Below the pieces are notes generated by a model. That model did no database searches. It was not told the DNA's origin and saw only the letters and a program-made list of their open reading frames with translations. A DNA stretch of 64,000 bases, taken from positions 1 to 64,000 of IMG/VR virus record IMGVR_UViG_3300035698_013326; one strand, 5' to 3'. Numbering within the stretch: position 1 is the stretch's first letter; each line of letters begins with the position of its first letter. Position numbers and translations under genes: made by a program. Below are positions 44,265-52,479 of the stretch, piece after piece. Source of the DNA: a virus.

Positions 44265-45313
44265 TGAAGAGGTTCAAAAGTTTCATCGTGGCAGCATTGA
44301 TGCTGATCATCGCATTTGGTGTGGGTGGTTGTTGGAAGCCCCCGCGCGTCGATCCCATCGAAGAGATCGGAAACAATGAAACGGGGTTTGTGGTTTCTTT
44401 GGAAGGTGCCAACAAGACGAACCAAGCCAAATTTGGTTCAGTTGCGTATCTGGAAGATTCCAAGGTTGCAACCAAGCGGATCGTCATTCCGCAGCGGTGG
44501 CGCAAGACGGGCCGTTTTGGTTTTCAGGGTGAGTGGATTCCCTCAGTGAAAATCATCACAGTGGATCGTACTCCCGTTACTCGCCAGTGGACTCCGGACG
44601 TAACTACAGGAACATCCAATTCCAATCAATCTATTCAGGTAGAATCGGCTGATTCTGTAGGCTTCAGCGTTGGATTCGGTTGTACAGCAATGGTGGAAGA
44701 GGCCAATACAGCAACGTTCCTTTATTACTACCCATCTGGTTCATTGGCACGTGTTATGGATTCCGAGATTCGTGAGCGCATTCAGAGGGTGGCAGCAATC
44801 GAATGTGCGAAGGATGATTTGGATCAGCTCCGAGCCAAGAAGAATGAAGTGCAAAAGGCCGTAGAAGATGATGTGGTTGCCTTCTATGAGAAAGTCGGCG
44901 TCTCGATTCGTACTGTCAGCATGTTCGGTGGTTTCCTGTATGAGAATCCGGATATCCAGTCAGCGATTGACAAGGTGTTCGTGTCTCAGCAGGAGAAGAC
45001 TGTAGCGAGCGCACTATTGGATGCTCAGGGCGACAAGAACCTGCGATTGGAGCAGGAGGGCGAGGGTGAGGCCAAGAAGGCCATTAAGATTGCTGAAGGT
45101 GCGGCTCAGGCCCTGCGTTTGGTCAATACGGCTGCGGAAGAAGCTCGTCAGAATCCCCTGTTTTTGGAGTTGAGAAAGCTGGAAGTCGAGCTGAAGCGGT
45201 TGGAAGCATGGGACGGCAAGTATCCTCAGTGGTACATGGGTGGCAGTGGACAGGACTTGGGACTCATTGTGAGCCCACCAAGCGCGCCATCGGCCTCAGG
45301 GGCGTCACGGTAG
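44264..45313 (+). CDS. SPFH/prohibitin-type lipoprotein
   Basis: A 349-residue protein. Residues 1-22 form a lipoprotein signal with lipobox GVGGC, Cys 23 being the lipidated residue. Residues 100-210 look like an SPFH core, and from about 245 a long helix rich in Glu, Ala and Lys (EGEGEAKKAIKIAEGAAQAL) is the coiled region of flotillin/prohibitin proteins. The C-terminus is a Pro/Ser/Ala tail. SPFH proteins build ring or cage assemblies on membranes; the role in a phage is unknown. A metal-free scaffolding function is inferred. Confidence 0.72.
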   Translation: MKRFKSFIVAALMLIIAFGVGGCWKPPRVDPIEEIGNNETGFVVSLEGANKTNQAKFGSVAYLEDSKVATKRIVIPQRWRKTGRFGFQGEWIPSVKIITVDRTPVTRQWTPDVTTGTSNSNQSIQVESADSVGFSVGFGCTAMVEEANTATFLYYYPSGSLARVMDSEIRERIQRVAAIECAKDDLDQLRAKKNEVQKAVEDDVVAFYEKVGVSIRTVSMFGGFLYENPDIQSAIDKVFVSQQEKTVASALLDAQGDKNLRLEQEGEGEAKKAIKIAEGAAQALRLVNTAAEEARQNPLFLELRKLEVELKRLEAWDGKYPQWYMGGSGQDLGLIVSPPSAPSASGASR

Positions 45314-45400
45314 TCATTTAGTGAGATCGTGGATTACAGAGGCAGCTGGGGGGCCTTAATCGGGCTCCTAGCTCCTCTTATTGGAGATAAGGGGCAGGTG

Positions 45401-45529
45401 ATGATGATTTACGAGCTGGCAGTGGAAGATGAGGCAAAGAAGCTAGAGCTTCTCGGTGTAATCATATGGAGGGCTTTGACTTCTGTCTTACTTCACCTAA
45501 GCGAATGCTCTGCACTCAGGAGCACATAA
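45401..45529 (+). CDS. Possible 42-residue protein overlapping the next gene
   Basis: ATG 45401 (also 45404) follows AAGGGGCAGG. The frame gives 42 residues, acidic then hydrophobic (LELLGVIIWRALTSVLL). It overlaps the following gene by 64 bases, which lowers the confidence. Confidence 0.35.
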   Translation: MMIYELAVEDEAKKLELLGVIIWRALTSVLLHLSECSALRST

Positions 45530-45735
45530 GGAGAGTGCTCCGGGCCATATTTGACAATCGTGTGAAGCACAATCCGTTCTTGGTTGTCCACATAAAGGAG
45601 CCCAACCACATCTATGAGGGCGTTAAGATCCAAGGCTGGTCAACAGAGTTCCATGATGAAGAGAAGAAAGAGGTGGTATTGTGTCAGCATTATCATTTAG
45701 ACGTGAACAACATCAAGAAGGTAATCGTACTATGA
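45466..45735 (+). CDS. Hypothetical protein
   Basis: An 89-residue protein with a basic helical part (EHIRRVLRAIFDNRVKHNPF) and a beta-rich second half (VVLCQHYHLDVNNIKKVIV). Start at ATG 45466 lacks a good ribosome binding site; an in-frame ATG at 45505 is an alternative. Overlaps the next gene (ATGA). Not recognised. Confidence 0.6.
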   Translation: MEGFDFCLTSPKRMLCTQEHIRRVLRAIFDNRVKHNPFLVVHIKEPNHIYEGVKIQGWSTEFHDEEKKEVVLCQHYHLDVNNIKKVIVL

Positions 45736-45911
45736 GCGGTCTTTGTAAGGTTGTAGGACATGATTGGTTGAGTCTTGGGCCGATTGATTTTCGAGCGCCG
45801 AAGGACATGTTTGCTATTGATAAACGTGTAGTTCAGAAGTTGCGGTATTGTGAGCGATGTCATATTTACGAAACCAAATGGAGTGATGAAAAGAAATGGG
45901 TGTCAGTATGA
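45732..45911 (+). CDS. Small protein with a CxxC motif
   Basis: A 59-residue protein with Cys at residue 5 and YCERCHIYETKW near 40-51. The CxxC may pair with the first Cys and a His to bind zinc. ATG 45732 overlaps the previous stop. Not recognised. Confidence 0.65.
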   Translation: MSGLCKVVGHDWLSLGPIDFRAPKDMFAIDKRVVQKLRYCERCHIYETKWSDEKKWVSV

Positions 45912-46138
45912 CATATGAGGAAGCAGTTCGTGCTTTAATCGATGGAAAGACTTTGGTTTTTCGAGGTCATGGATGTCATGATTACTTCAAAAAGGAAGGC
46001 CTCAAGATTCAGTGTTCTGGATTCCATGGTGGACGTGAGATGTTAGATCATCCGAAGTACGATTTATATACTGAGTGGTGGAAGAAAGAAGTAGAACCGT
46101 ATCCTACCATGAATTTGTTCATTTTGGGAGAAGAATAA
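45908..46138 (+). CDS. Hypothetical protein
   Basis: A 76-residue protein that starts MTYEEAVRALIDGKTLVFRG and ends in an acidic tail. ATG 45908 overlaps the previous stop (ATGA); ATG 45896 is also in frame. Its stop overlaps the next ATG (TAATG). Not recognised. Confidence 0.65.
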   Translation: MTYEEAVRALIDGKTLVFRGHGCHDYFKKEGLKIQCSGFHGGREMLDHPKYDLYTEWWKKEVEPYPTMNLFILGEE

Positions 46139-46314
46139 TGCCGATAGTCAGAGAGAAGAAGAGATCAGTTCAGATACAATGCCAGAGCTGCAAGGAACGA
46201 ACGTGGATCAAGAAGGGCTCATTGTGTCATCGAACGGACTTGTGTGGAAAATGTGTTAAGAACATTGACACAACTGCGTGGGCGAAAATGATAGAAGCGT
46301 CCGAACAAGACTGA
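46138..46314 (+). CDS. Zinc-ribbon microprotein
   Basis: A 58-residue protein with CQSCKERTW near residues 15-23 and LCGKCVK near 36-42, a two-pair zinc ribbon, and a basic N-terminus. ATG 46138 overlaps the previous stop. Probably binds nucleic acid or protein; not recognised. Confidence 0.7.
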   Translation: MPIVREKKRSVQIQCQSCKERTWIKKGSLCHRTDLCGKCVKNIDTTAWAKMIEASEQD

Positions 46315-46339
46315 GTGTAAAACGTATAGGAGAGAAGAA

Positions 46340-46741
46340 ATGATTGTCAGATTAAATAACCAGACATACCGAATTCAATTCATCAAGCAAGTGGAAAATC
46401 GAAAGCACGGAAAGACCACCATCATGACCATCTGCCGAGTGCTCAAGCACGTGGGTGAGGAAAACTTTGGCGATGGCAGTGGTGTCAGGCAGCTGTGGGA
46501 AGAGGTCAGCAGGGGCGCATCTCGTCAGAATCCTGTGGACAAGTACAGTCATCTGATTGGCAAGCGAGTCGCTCTGAGTGATGCTATGATCAAGAAGCTT
46601 ACTCCACAAATCGTAGATGAACTTTGCATGAACGAGCTGCTTGATGTCGCACACTTGCCTGATGCATTGTATTATTTCGACCGTGTTGAGCGAAGCATAT
46701 TCGCCCAAGCGCTGGAGGCTGAGTTTGTCCAGAGCACATAA
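46340..46741 (+). CDS. Hypothetical protein
   Basis: A 133-residue protein starting MIVRLNNQTYRIQF, with a beta-rich first part and a helical second half (QIVDELCMNELLDVAHLP). Strong ribosome binding site AGGAGAGAAGAA. Not recognised. Confidence 0.75.
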   Translation: MIVRLNNQTYRIQFIKQVENRKHGKTTIMTICRVLKHVGEENFGDGSGVRQLWEEVSRGASRQNPVDKYSHLIGKRVALSDAMIKKLTPQIVDELCMNELLDVAHLPDALYYFDRVERSIFAQALEAEFVQST

Positions 46742-46904
46742 ACTATACTGCATCTGTTGTGGGGCAAGTTGTGAAGTTTGTGGAGCCAAGATGGACAAAT
46801 ACAACTGCCCTAAATGCCATGTCTATGGTGATGTAAGTTCTGGTAGATACGTCACTTGGGAGCAATATGAGGAGAACCAGAATGAACGAACGGCTTGTAG
46901 TTGA
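46725..46904 (+). CDS. Zinc-ribbon microprotein with TTG start
   Basis: A 59-residue protein with three Cys pairs: CICCGASCEVCG near residues 9-20 and CPKCHVYG near 28-35. The TTG at 46725 lies five bases behind GGAGG; an ATG at 46791 would lose four Cys. Overlaps the previous gene by 17 bases and the next by 23. Confidence 0.6.
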   Translation: MSRAHKLYCICCGASCEVCGAKMDKYNCPKCHVYGDVSSGRYVTWEQYEENQNERTACS

Positions 46905-47292
46905 ATACGATGACATTATCCATTTGTTCGCTTCATTAGGTTTTTCTGGAAAAGCTCCCCCAAAGCCGACAGTGTTCCAAAAAGCGATCCAAGGTGAGGG
47001 CGGACGAGGAGTCCAAGCTATGTCGGCAGCAGCTGCGGATTATTACTTTCAAAATCTTAAGGATTGGTGCAAGACCACCATAACCAGAGACGGAGAGAGT
47101 AAAGTGCGAGCGCGATTCTATCAATTGTTTGAGCAGGGAATCCTGGAGTTCTTCCAAGAGAATCGTCCTCCGGATGATGGGCTGACAACCAAGACAGCAA
47201 TGATCCTCATGGTCTGGGACGGACTAGAATATCAGGACCACCGAGAGATCGGGAACATCATAGATGATCCATTCATTATTGACGGAAAGTGA
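46882..47292 (+). CDS. Hypothetical protein
   Basis: A 136-residue protein, AGGAG-preceded ATG 46882. Helical, with YQLFEQGILEFFQEN near residues 84-98 and an acidic C-terminus. Followed at once by a zinc-binding small protein. Not recognised. Confidence 0.72.
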   Translation: MNERLVVEYDDIIHLFASLGFSGKAPPKPTVFQKAIQGEGGRGVQAMSAAAADYYFQNLKDWCKTTITRDGESKVRARFYQLFEQGILEFFQENRPPDDGLTTKTAMILMVWDGLEYQDHREIGNIIDDPFIIDGK

Positions 47293-47294
47293 CA

Positions 47295-47564
47295 ATGGTT
47301 GACATGAGTGCATTCAATTGCCTAGATTGTGGTGTGAATACAAGTGAAATCGAGGAGTACTACATGCTCCATGATCGTGTGTGGAGAAGTGTCACGAACC
47401 AAAATGAACGATACGGCATGCTTTGTCTTGGATGTATAGAGAGGCGGTTAGGTAGATTGCTCGAACCTACAGATTTCGCTGATGTGGCACTCAACAACAG
47501 AAAATCACTCTCCAAACATGGCAGTGAACGAATGCTAGATAGACTCAAAGAGGGATCGAAATGA
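47295..47564 (+). CDS. Zinc-finger-type small phage protein
   Basis: An 89-residue protein with CLDCGVNTSE near residues 9-18 and CLGCIERRLGR near 45-55. The arrangement of a first CxxC, an aromatic-rich middle and a second CxxC before RRLGR is one I associate with a recurring phage protein of unknown role. The stop overlaps the next start (ATGA). Confidence 0.75.
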   Translation: MVDMSAFNCLDCGVNTSEIEEYYMLHDRVWRSVTNQNERYGMLCLGCIERRLGRLLEPTDFADVALNNRKSLSKHGSERMLDRLKEGSK

Positions 47565-48580
47565 AAGAAGACAGCTCATTCTACTACGTGATTCCAGCCA
47601 AGGTCATGCATGCTGAGGCGCTGGATTGGTCACACAAGTGCCTATATGCTCAGATAGCTGGACTGGCGAAGAAGGAGGGCTATTGCTGGGCCTCCAACAG
47701 CTACCTAGCAAATCTGAACAAGGTGAGTGAGCGACAGATTCAGAGAATCCTCCAAAAGCTGATTGAAGAGGGCTTCATCAAGACAGATCTGGACGAGAAA
47801 CAGCAACGTAGACTCTACATCGGGGCGACATGTGATATGACAGATCCGTCATATGTACATGACATATCTGTCGTGCCCCATATAAAGGATGAATTAGTGA
47901 AGCTAACAGATGAAAGAAGTAAGGGGAAGATCACTGCTTCTGAGGACAAGAAAGACCCGATAGTACCAGCAACAGATGGATACATTTTGGCAGCGGCTTT
48001 ACTCAAGATGATCAGACGGAACAAGAAGCATTACAGCAAGATAGCTAGGTTCTTTTCTATAGAAAAAGAGGAAGAGTCATTGCGTCGGTGGGCAAAGGAC
48101 ATCGATCTGCTACTTACGAGTGATGCCAAAGCCTTTGATGATGTCGTGAAGGTTCTACAGTGGTGTCAGAAGGATGAGTTCTGGCAGGGACAGATCCTAT
48201 CCGGGAATAAGCTACGGAAGCAATATGAGACATTGAGGTTGGGCTCCTGTGGCGCTGTGTATGGAGTACCGCCTGCGAATCAGAACATAACAGATATGCT
48301 GGTCAAGGCCTATGGGTATCTGTGTAACAATTCGAAGTGGCAACCGAGCAGAGGACAGGTTCCGAAGTTTCTTAAGGCAACTGATCGTGTTATAGCGTTC
48401 ATCGACCTACATAGTGACAGGGGCCTGACTCCGGAAGAATTGATCAAGCATTTGAGAAACTGTCTCCAGGAAACGTTCCGGGAGAAGGGCGAGATTGTAC
48501 ATCCAGGTCATCTAAATAGTGAATACACGTGGGATGTGCTCTTGCCACAATATTTAGAAAATGTGATAGGAGCCTTATGA
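47561..48580 (+). CDS. Winged-helix replication protein (phage O/RepA-like)
   Basis: A 339-residue protein. The N-terminal 90 residues form a winged helix: KCLYAQIAGLAKKEGYCWAS, then LNKVSERQIQRILQKLIEEGFIK (partial: RQIQRILQKLIEEG). This domain is typical of phage replication initiators that bind an origin. The C-terminal two-thirds are helical and include KDIDLLLTSDAKAFDDV. It lies 2.2 kb before the DnaB-type helicase, so it may load it. No iteron repeats were recognised in or near the gene. Confidence 0.7.
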   Translation: MKEDSSFYYVIPAKVMHAEALDWSHKCLYAQIAGLAKKEGYCWASNSYLANLNKVSERQIQRILQKLIEEGFIKTDLDEKQQRRLYIGATCDMTDPSYVHDISVVPHIKDELVKLTDERSKGKITASEDKKDPIVPATDGYILAAALLKMIRRNKKHYSKIARFFSIEKEEESLRRWAKDIDLLLTSDAKAFDDVVKVLQWCQKDEFWQGQILSGNKLRKQYETLRLGSCGAVYGVPPANQNITDMLVKAYGYLCNNSKWQPSRGQVPKFLKATDRVIAFIDLHSDRGLTPEELIKHLRNCLQETFREKGEIVHPGHLNSEYTWDVLLPQYLENVIGAL

Positions 48581-48882
48581 TGAGTAATTTGGGAACACCA
48601 GCAATATTGGCATCAGTACCATCACCTGATTCTGAAGATTTGGGTGATGTGAGACGTGAGCTGAGAAGTCTGGAGCGGCGGTTGATTGGGGCGCAGAGGA
48701 ACTTGGAATCACTGTATGATGAGCTTGCGAGGGCGCTAGTTCAGAGTATACCCGAAAAGCCACTCCCTGAGGCCCCAAATGATCCTATGACCGAGTTGGG
48801 TCATGTAGTTCGAGTACAGGTGATTCGAATTGAGGTTCTCGATGATTTGATTCAGAACATGCGAGAGCGTCTGTCTATTTGA
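48580..48882 (+). CDS. Helical hypothetical protein
   Basis: A 100-residue protein with a long amphipathic helix (LRSLERRLIGAQRNLESLYDE) likely to be a coiled coil. ATG 48580 overlaps the previous stop; ATG 48577 is equally near to AGGAG. Not recognised. Confidence 0.68.
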   Translation: MSNLGTPAILASVPSPDSEDLGDVRRELRSLERRLIGAQRNLESLYDELARALVQSIPEKPLPEAPNDPMTELGHVVRVQVIRIEVLDDLIQNMRERLSI

Positions 48883-48901
48883 TGGGCTTTGTGGGAGATA
48901 A

Positions 48902-49105
48902 ATGATGGACTTAGCAATGATAGGTCTACTGATTTGGTTTGTAGCAAGTTTGGTGATCTTCGCGGGAATCTTCGTCGGGAGGAAGTGGCCGAAGATTCAG
49001 GATAAGATGATAACTGGATCTATCATTGCTATTTGCTTTGCTGGCTTACTGATGGTGTGTCATGCTGTGAGGGCATTCATGATTGTGTGGAAGGAAGTGC
49101 AATGA
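48902..49105 (+). CDS. Small two-helix membrane protein
   Basis: A 67-residue protein with two hydrophobic segments (IGLLIWFVASLVIFAGIFVG and IIAICFAGLLMVCHAV) separated by a basic loop. GGGAGATA precedes ATG 48902. Could be a holin-like or superinfection protein, but there is no lysis gene nearby. Confidence 0.65.
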   Translation: MMDLAMIGLLIWFVASLVIFAGIFVGRKWPKIQDKMITGSIIAICFAGLLMVCHAVRAFMIVWKEVQ

Positions 49106-49401
49106 AGTACTTTGTATACAGTTCGTGGGATGGATTTGAGTTGTTCGAGACTGAGCAGGAAGCTAAGGAACATGCTGAAGGTATTCTGCAAGTGGAGCAG
49201 GATAACTCCGGCGATGGGTGGCATCCGGATGTTTTGAAGCTCTGCTGGGGATTGCTGAAGGAGCGCACTGTTCAGACGAACGTTCGACAGAAGGCGGATG
49301 AATGCATGTGTGGCGAATCAGAGTATGGCTATGATGATTGTGATTGGCCGGATCATGATTGGGATTTCATATGTGATTTTGAGTTGGAGGAGGCAGAATG
49401 A
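49102..49401 (+). CDS. Acidic hypothetical protein
   Basis: A 99-residue acidic protein starting MKYFVYSSWDGFELFETEQE, followed by a helix and a Cys/Asp-rich end (CMCGESEYGYDDCDW). ATG 49102 overlaps the previous stop. Not recognised. Confidence 0.68.
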   Translation: MKYFVYSSWDGFELFETEQEAKEHAEGILQVEQDNSGDGWHPDVLKLCWGLLKERTVQTNVRQKADECMCGESEYGYDDCDWPDHDWDFICDFELEEAE

Positions 49402-49736
49402 TTGATACGCCTGAGAGAATTACATTGAGGAAATTCCTGGAGGAGATGAGTACATTCCGGGAAGTGATGGGCTCCACGAAGTATACATTGGAGCAGAAGC
49501 GGGATGCGTTCAATAACATCTTAATTTTGGCTCTGCGGGTGGAAACCAAGACTCTAGAGGAGGAGAACACAGTTCAGACGGCCATCGATATGATGGCGAT
49601 TGAGGTGCCACCGGAGATTATTCCGGAGCGACTGTTCTATGAGGAAATGGGCATGTTAGGCACACAAACTGGTCGATCATCGTGTAAAGCACCGAACAAA
49701 TCAAATGGACCTAAGTGTGTGGGGAATGATGAGTGA
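49398..49736 (+). CDS. Hypothetical protein
   Basis: A 112-residue helical protein (LRKFLEEMSTFREVMG and DAFNNILILALRVETK). ATG 49398 overlaps the previous stop (ATGA). C-terminus overlaps the next gene. Not recognised. Confidence 0.7.
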   Translation: MIDTPERITLRKFLEEMSTFREVMGSTKYTLEQKRDAFNNILILALRVETKTLEEENTVQTAIDMMAIEVPPEIIPERLFYEEMGMLGTQTGRSSCKAPNKSNGPKCVGNDE

Positions 49737-49944
49737 GACGACAGAAAATCTTGCACGATTGTTGGGCATACCTATGTCTCAGCCGGAGATTATTCCGGAT
49801 TGTGAAATCTGTCACCATCCTATGGGCATAGCTTCAGGTGGAGATTTGTGGATATGTAAAAATCTCAACTGTCCAGGATGGCGCGCCACGAGCATGTGCT
49901 TTACTTTGCCTCGTGTTTATCCGGGAAGCACTGAACAAAGCTAA
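49729..49944 (+). CDS. Zinc-ribbon-type small protein
   Basis: A 71-residue protein with CEICHHPMG near residues 25-33 and CKNLNCPGW near 43-51, a compact zinc ribbon. ATG 49729 overlaps the previous gene by eight bases. Not recognised. Confidence 0.68.
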   Translation: MSETTENLARLLGIPMSQPEIIPDCEICHHPMGIASGGDLWICKNLNCPGWRATSMCFTLPRVYPGSTEQS

Positions 49945-49968
49945 CGTATCAGACGTATAGGAGGCATC

Positions 49969-50199
49969 ATGGGAAAGATACCAGCAGCTTGGATAGTGCC
50001 ATATTATGTACAGGTCAAGGGTCAGGATCGTCAGGAGTGGGTTGGATCTTGTGTGGCCTGTCGATGTAAGTTTTTTGGTGAGTATGCCAGAGAGCGACAT
50101 ATGCAAATGCCAAGACATCAGGCTATGCTAAGGAAGTGGTTGAATGCTTGTCGCATGGCTGGCATGGATGCTCCACCCGTGATTAATTTTGTTGTATAG
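49969..50199 (+). CDS. C2H2-type zinc finger-like small protein
   Basis: A 76-residue protein with CVACRCKFFGEYARERHMQMPRH near residues 28-50 (partial: CVACRCKFF and RHMQMPRH), a C2H2-like arrangement. Strong GGAGGC before ATG 49969. Rare in phages. Not recognised. Confidence 0.65.
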   Translation: MGKIPAAWIVPYYVQVKGQDRQEWVGSCVACRCKFFGEYARERHMQMPRHQAMLRKWLNACRMAGMDAPPVINFVV

Positions 50200-50208
50200 G
50201 AGGAGAAG

Positions 50209-50595
50209 ATGGGAAATGAATTGAATGAGCGCCTCATTAATGAATTGAATGAGCGCTTCATTGATTTGATCAAGTGGGGAATGTCAGAGGGTCAGGGCTC
50301 TAGCGCTTTGTCCATGGTTCGAGATAGGCCGTATGATGGTCAGCCACATACGGACAATGAGATTCGTGGAAAGCAGATGGTTGAGGGTCTTACAATGCGA
50401 GATATAACGGATTGTATTGTGATGGGGTTTTTAGATGCTGGAGGAATTAAACGAGAGTGCCCTATTCATGATGATATCTACACCATTGAGAAGGAGCTTG
50501 ATTTTGGAGCTGTGATTCAAAATGTCTCATGTCACATTGAAAAGATGATGGGAATTTTTCCTAACCTTCCTAACCTTCCTAACCTTCCTAAGTAG
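50209..50595 (+). CDS. Hypothetical protein with short tandem repeats
   Basis: A 128-residue protein. The start is a duplicated NELNERLI segment, the end is PNLPNLPNLPK, both made by tandem DNA repeats. The middle resembles a normal helical protein (MVEGLTMRDITDCIVMGFLD). Strong GGAGGAG before ATG 50209. Not recognised. Confidence 0.7.
   Translation: MGNELNERLINELNERFIDLIKWGMSEGQGSSALSMVRDRPYDGQPHTDNEIRGKQMVEGLTMRDITDCIVMGFLDAGGIKRECPIHDDIYTIEKELDFGAVIQNVSCHIEKMMGIFPNLPNLPNLPK
50215..50262 (+). repeat. 24-bp tandem duplication at the gene start
   Basis: Two 24-bp units (50215-50238, 50239-50262), differing by one base, encode the doubled NELNER start of the gene at 50209. Confidence 0.85.
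50561..50587 (+). repeat. 9-bp tandem repeat at the gene end
   Basis: Three copies of CTAACCTTC in a row encode the repeating PNL motif near the C-terminus of the gene at 50209. Such a run can gain or lose units without a frameshift. Confidence 0.88.
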
Positions 50596-50604
50596 GAGAA
50601 AAGG

Positions 50605-50814
50605 ATGAGACATTTAAGTTTGATACGTGTGTGTCTTGATCTGCCTGATGATGTGAAAGAGGCAATGCCTTTTGATGAGGATGAGACTCTGTGTTTTCTA
50701 GGGGAGATTCCCAATATGGAAGGTCATTGTGTGGTTATAAGCTGCACTACTAAGAAAGTCCATATTGGGTATCATGTGAATGATTTTGTGGAGCTGACAG
50801 AAGAGGAGTTGTAA
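50605..50814 (+). CDS. Small hypothetical protein
   Basis: A 69-residue protein (LIRVCLDLPDDVKEAMPFDED) with a compact alpha/beta look and an acidic end. AGGAGAAAAGG precedes ATG 50605. One base separates it from the helicase gene. Not recognised. Confidence 0.7.
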   Translation: MRHLSLIRVCLDLPDDVKEAMPFDEDETLCFLGEIPNMEGHCVVISCTTKKVHIGYHVNDFVELTEEEL

Positions 50815-50815
50815 T

Positions 50816-52183
50816 ATGAAGAAGAATGATGTTCTGAGTCAACGGATACAAGATGACTTTTTGTATCTGTGTATCACGAGTACTGATTTTCTGAAGATGG
50901 CACACACAGCAATCAAGCCTGAGCATTTTTCATCATCAGTCACAAAGGAATTAGTACAATTGTGCTATGGATACTTCATGCAATTCAATGAGGCTCCGAG
51001 CCAGCACTTTCATGATGAGCTGACGTCTCTTTTGGAAACGAAGGATGAGGATAAGAGGCATCATTTCTTGACCTATGTGAACAGGGTCAACGAGATGGAA
51101 GAACCAAACCATGCCTATGTAGTGTCTCGGATTAACTCGTTTGTTCAGGCACGTGAGTTCGAGTTGGCGGTGGTCAAGAGTATGAAGTTGGCGCAGATGG
51201 GTAAGTTGGATTTGGCACGTGAGACGATGCAGTCTTCTTTGCGGGTAGGGGTGCAGAAAGAGGAGTCTGGGGTCAGGTTTTTTGAGACTGATTTGCCATC
51301 ATATCTAAGGCCAGATAGGGCGAATGAGCCCATTCTTTCATTAGGCCTGGAGCATCTGGATGAGATTCTAAGACGTCCTATGTCACGGACAGATTTGGTT
51401 TGTGTCTTCGGTGGCTTCAAGGGTAAGAAGTCGTTCTCACTGGTTTACTTTGGAATTCGGGCGATGATGCGTGGGTTGAAGGTACTCCATGTGACACATG
51501 AGTTGTCGTTGGAAGATACAGAGGAGCGGTATGATCAAGGTCTTGGTTGTTTGACCAAAGATCCGGCTTTGGCACGTGATGGTGTGGAATTTGAGGACAT
51601 TGATGATGAGGGGACTGTGTTGCAAATTAAGACCCTTCATCCAGGATGTACAAAGGATCTGGAGACAGTGCGACAGGTGCGAAAGACTACATCGAGGTTT
51701 GGTGGTGATTTGATCATCAAGAAGTATCCGATGGGAACTTGTACCATGGGGGAGTTGAGGCGTTACATTGAGTATTTGGAGATGTATGAGAACTTCATTC
51801 CAGATGTGGTGATCAATGATTATCCAGAAAAGATGAAGCTTCCTCCGTCTGAGAAGAGAAATGATATAATCAATGATATGTATCTGGATTGCAAGGGTCT
51901 CGCGGATGAGAAGAAGTTTCTCATGATCATTGCAAGTCAGGTGACAAGGGATGCGTTGAAAAGGCCTAAGTTGCGACAGGGTGATTCGGCTGAGGACATT
52001 CGGAAGATTGGGAATGTTGATCTGGCTATCGGTATCTCTCAGATGGGTGATAGTGGAAACAGGATGTGTGCTTATGTGATGGCGAACCGGCATGGTCCTC
52101 AAAATGTGGGTTGTCTTTTTGCTCAGAACTTGGACCTTGGTCAGTTCTGCTACCAGACCTACCCGATGAAAAGGAAAGATTAG
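50816..52183 (+). CDS. Replicative DNA helicase, DnaB-type
   Basis: A 455-residue helicase. The N-terminal 150 residues resemble the DnaB N domain (helical, RIQDDFLYLCITSTDFL). The C-terminal RecA fold has Walker A FGGFKGKKSF near residue 198, VLHVTHELSLEDTEERY near 222-238, DVVINDYPEKM near 333-343 in the Walker B position, and IIASQVTRDAL near 373. It unwinds DNA at the fork with the primase encoded 5 kb downstream. Confidence 0.88.
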   Translation: MKKNDVLSQRIQDDFLYLCITSTDFLKMAHTAIKPEHFSSSVTKELVQLCYGYFMQFNEAPSQHFHDELTSLLETKDEDKRHHFLTYVNRVNEMEEPNHAYVVSRINSFVQAREFELAVVKSMKLAQMGKLDLARETMQSSLRVGVQKEESGVRFFETDLPSYLRPDRANEPILSLGLEHLDEILRRPMSRTDLVCVFGGFKGKKSFSLVYFGIRAMMRGLKVLHVTHELSLEDTEERYDQGLGCLTKDPALARDGVEFEDIDDEGTVLQIKTLHPGCTKDLETVRQVRKTTSRFGGDLIIKKYPMGTCTMGELRRYIEYLEMYENFIPDVVINDYPEKMKLPPSEKRNDIINDMYLDCKGLADEKKFLMIIASQVTRDALKRPKLRQGDSAEDIRKIGNVDLAIGISQMGDSGNRMCAYVMANRHGPQNVGCLFAQNLDLGQFCYQTYPMKRKD

Positions 52184-52191
52184 GGGTTGAC

Positions 52192-52467
52192 ATGAGTGAT
52201 TTTATTGAAAGTCCATTACTTGCAGATTCACCGGACTACCTTGTGGAGGCCTATGCTGATTATGTGAAAGCATACAATGGGCTTAAGGAAGCAAAGAAGG
52301 TTTATGATGAATCTTGTGAGCATCCTTTTTTGACTGAGTGGGATAAGGCTGTAAAATATTCTAGTGTTATGGAGCCAGCGAGACAATTATTGGGAGCGGC
52401 AACTGTAGCATTGTTGACTTGTATGGCCGATGCCCGTGGTAGTGATTTGTATGCGGGATGTTTTTAA
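52192..52467 (+). CDS. Hypothetical protein
   Basis: A 91-residue protein starting at ATG 52192 with AGGGG upstream; helical (DYVKAYNGLKEAKKVYDESC). Not recognised. Lies between two helicase genes. Confidence 0.68.
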   Translation: MSDFIESPLLADSPDYLVEAYADYVKAYNGLKEAKKVYDESCEHPFLTEWDKAVKYSSVMEPARQLLGAATVALLTCMADARGSDLYAGCF

Positions 52468-52479
52468 GGGGGACATGAT

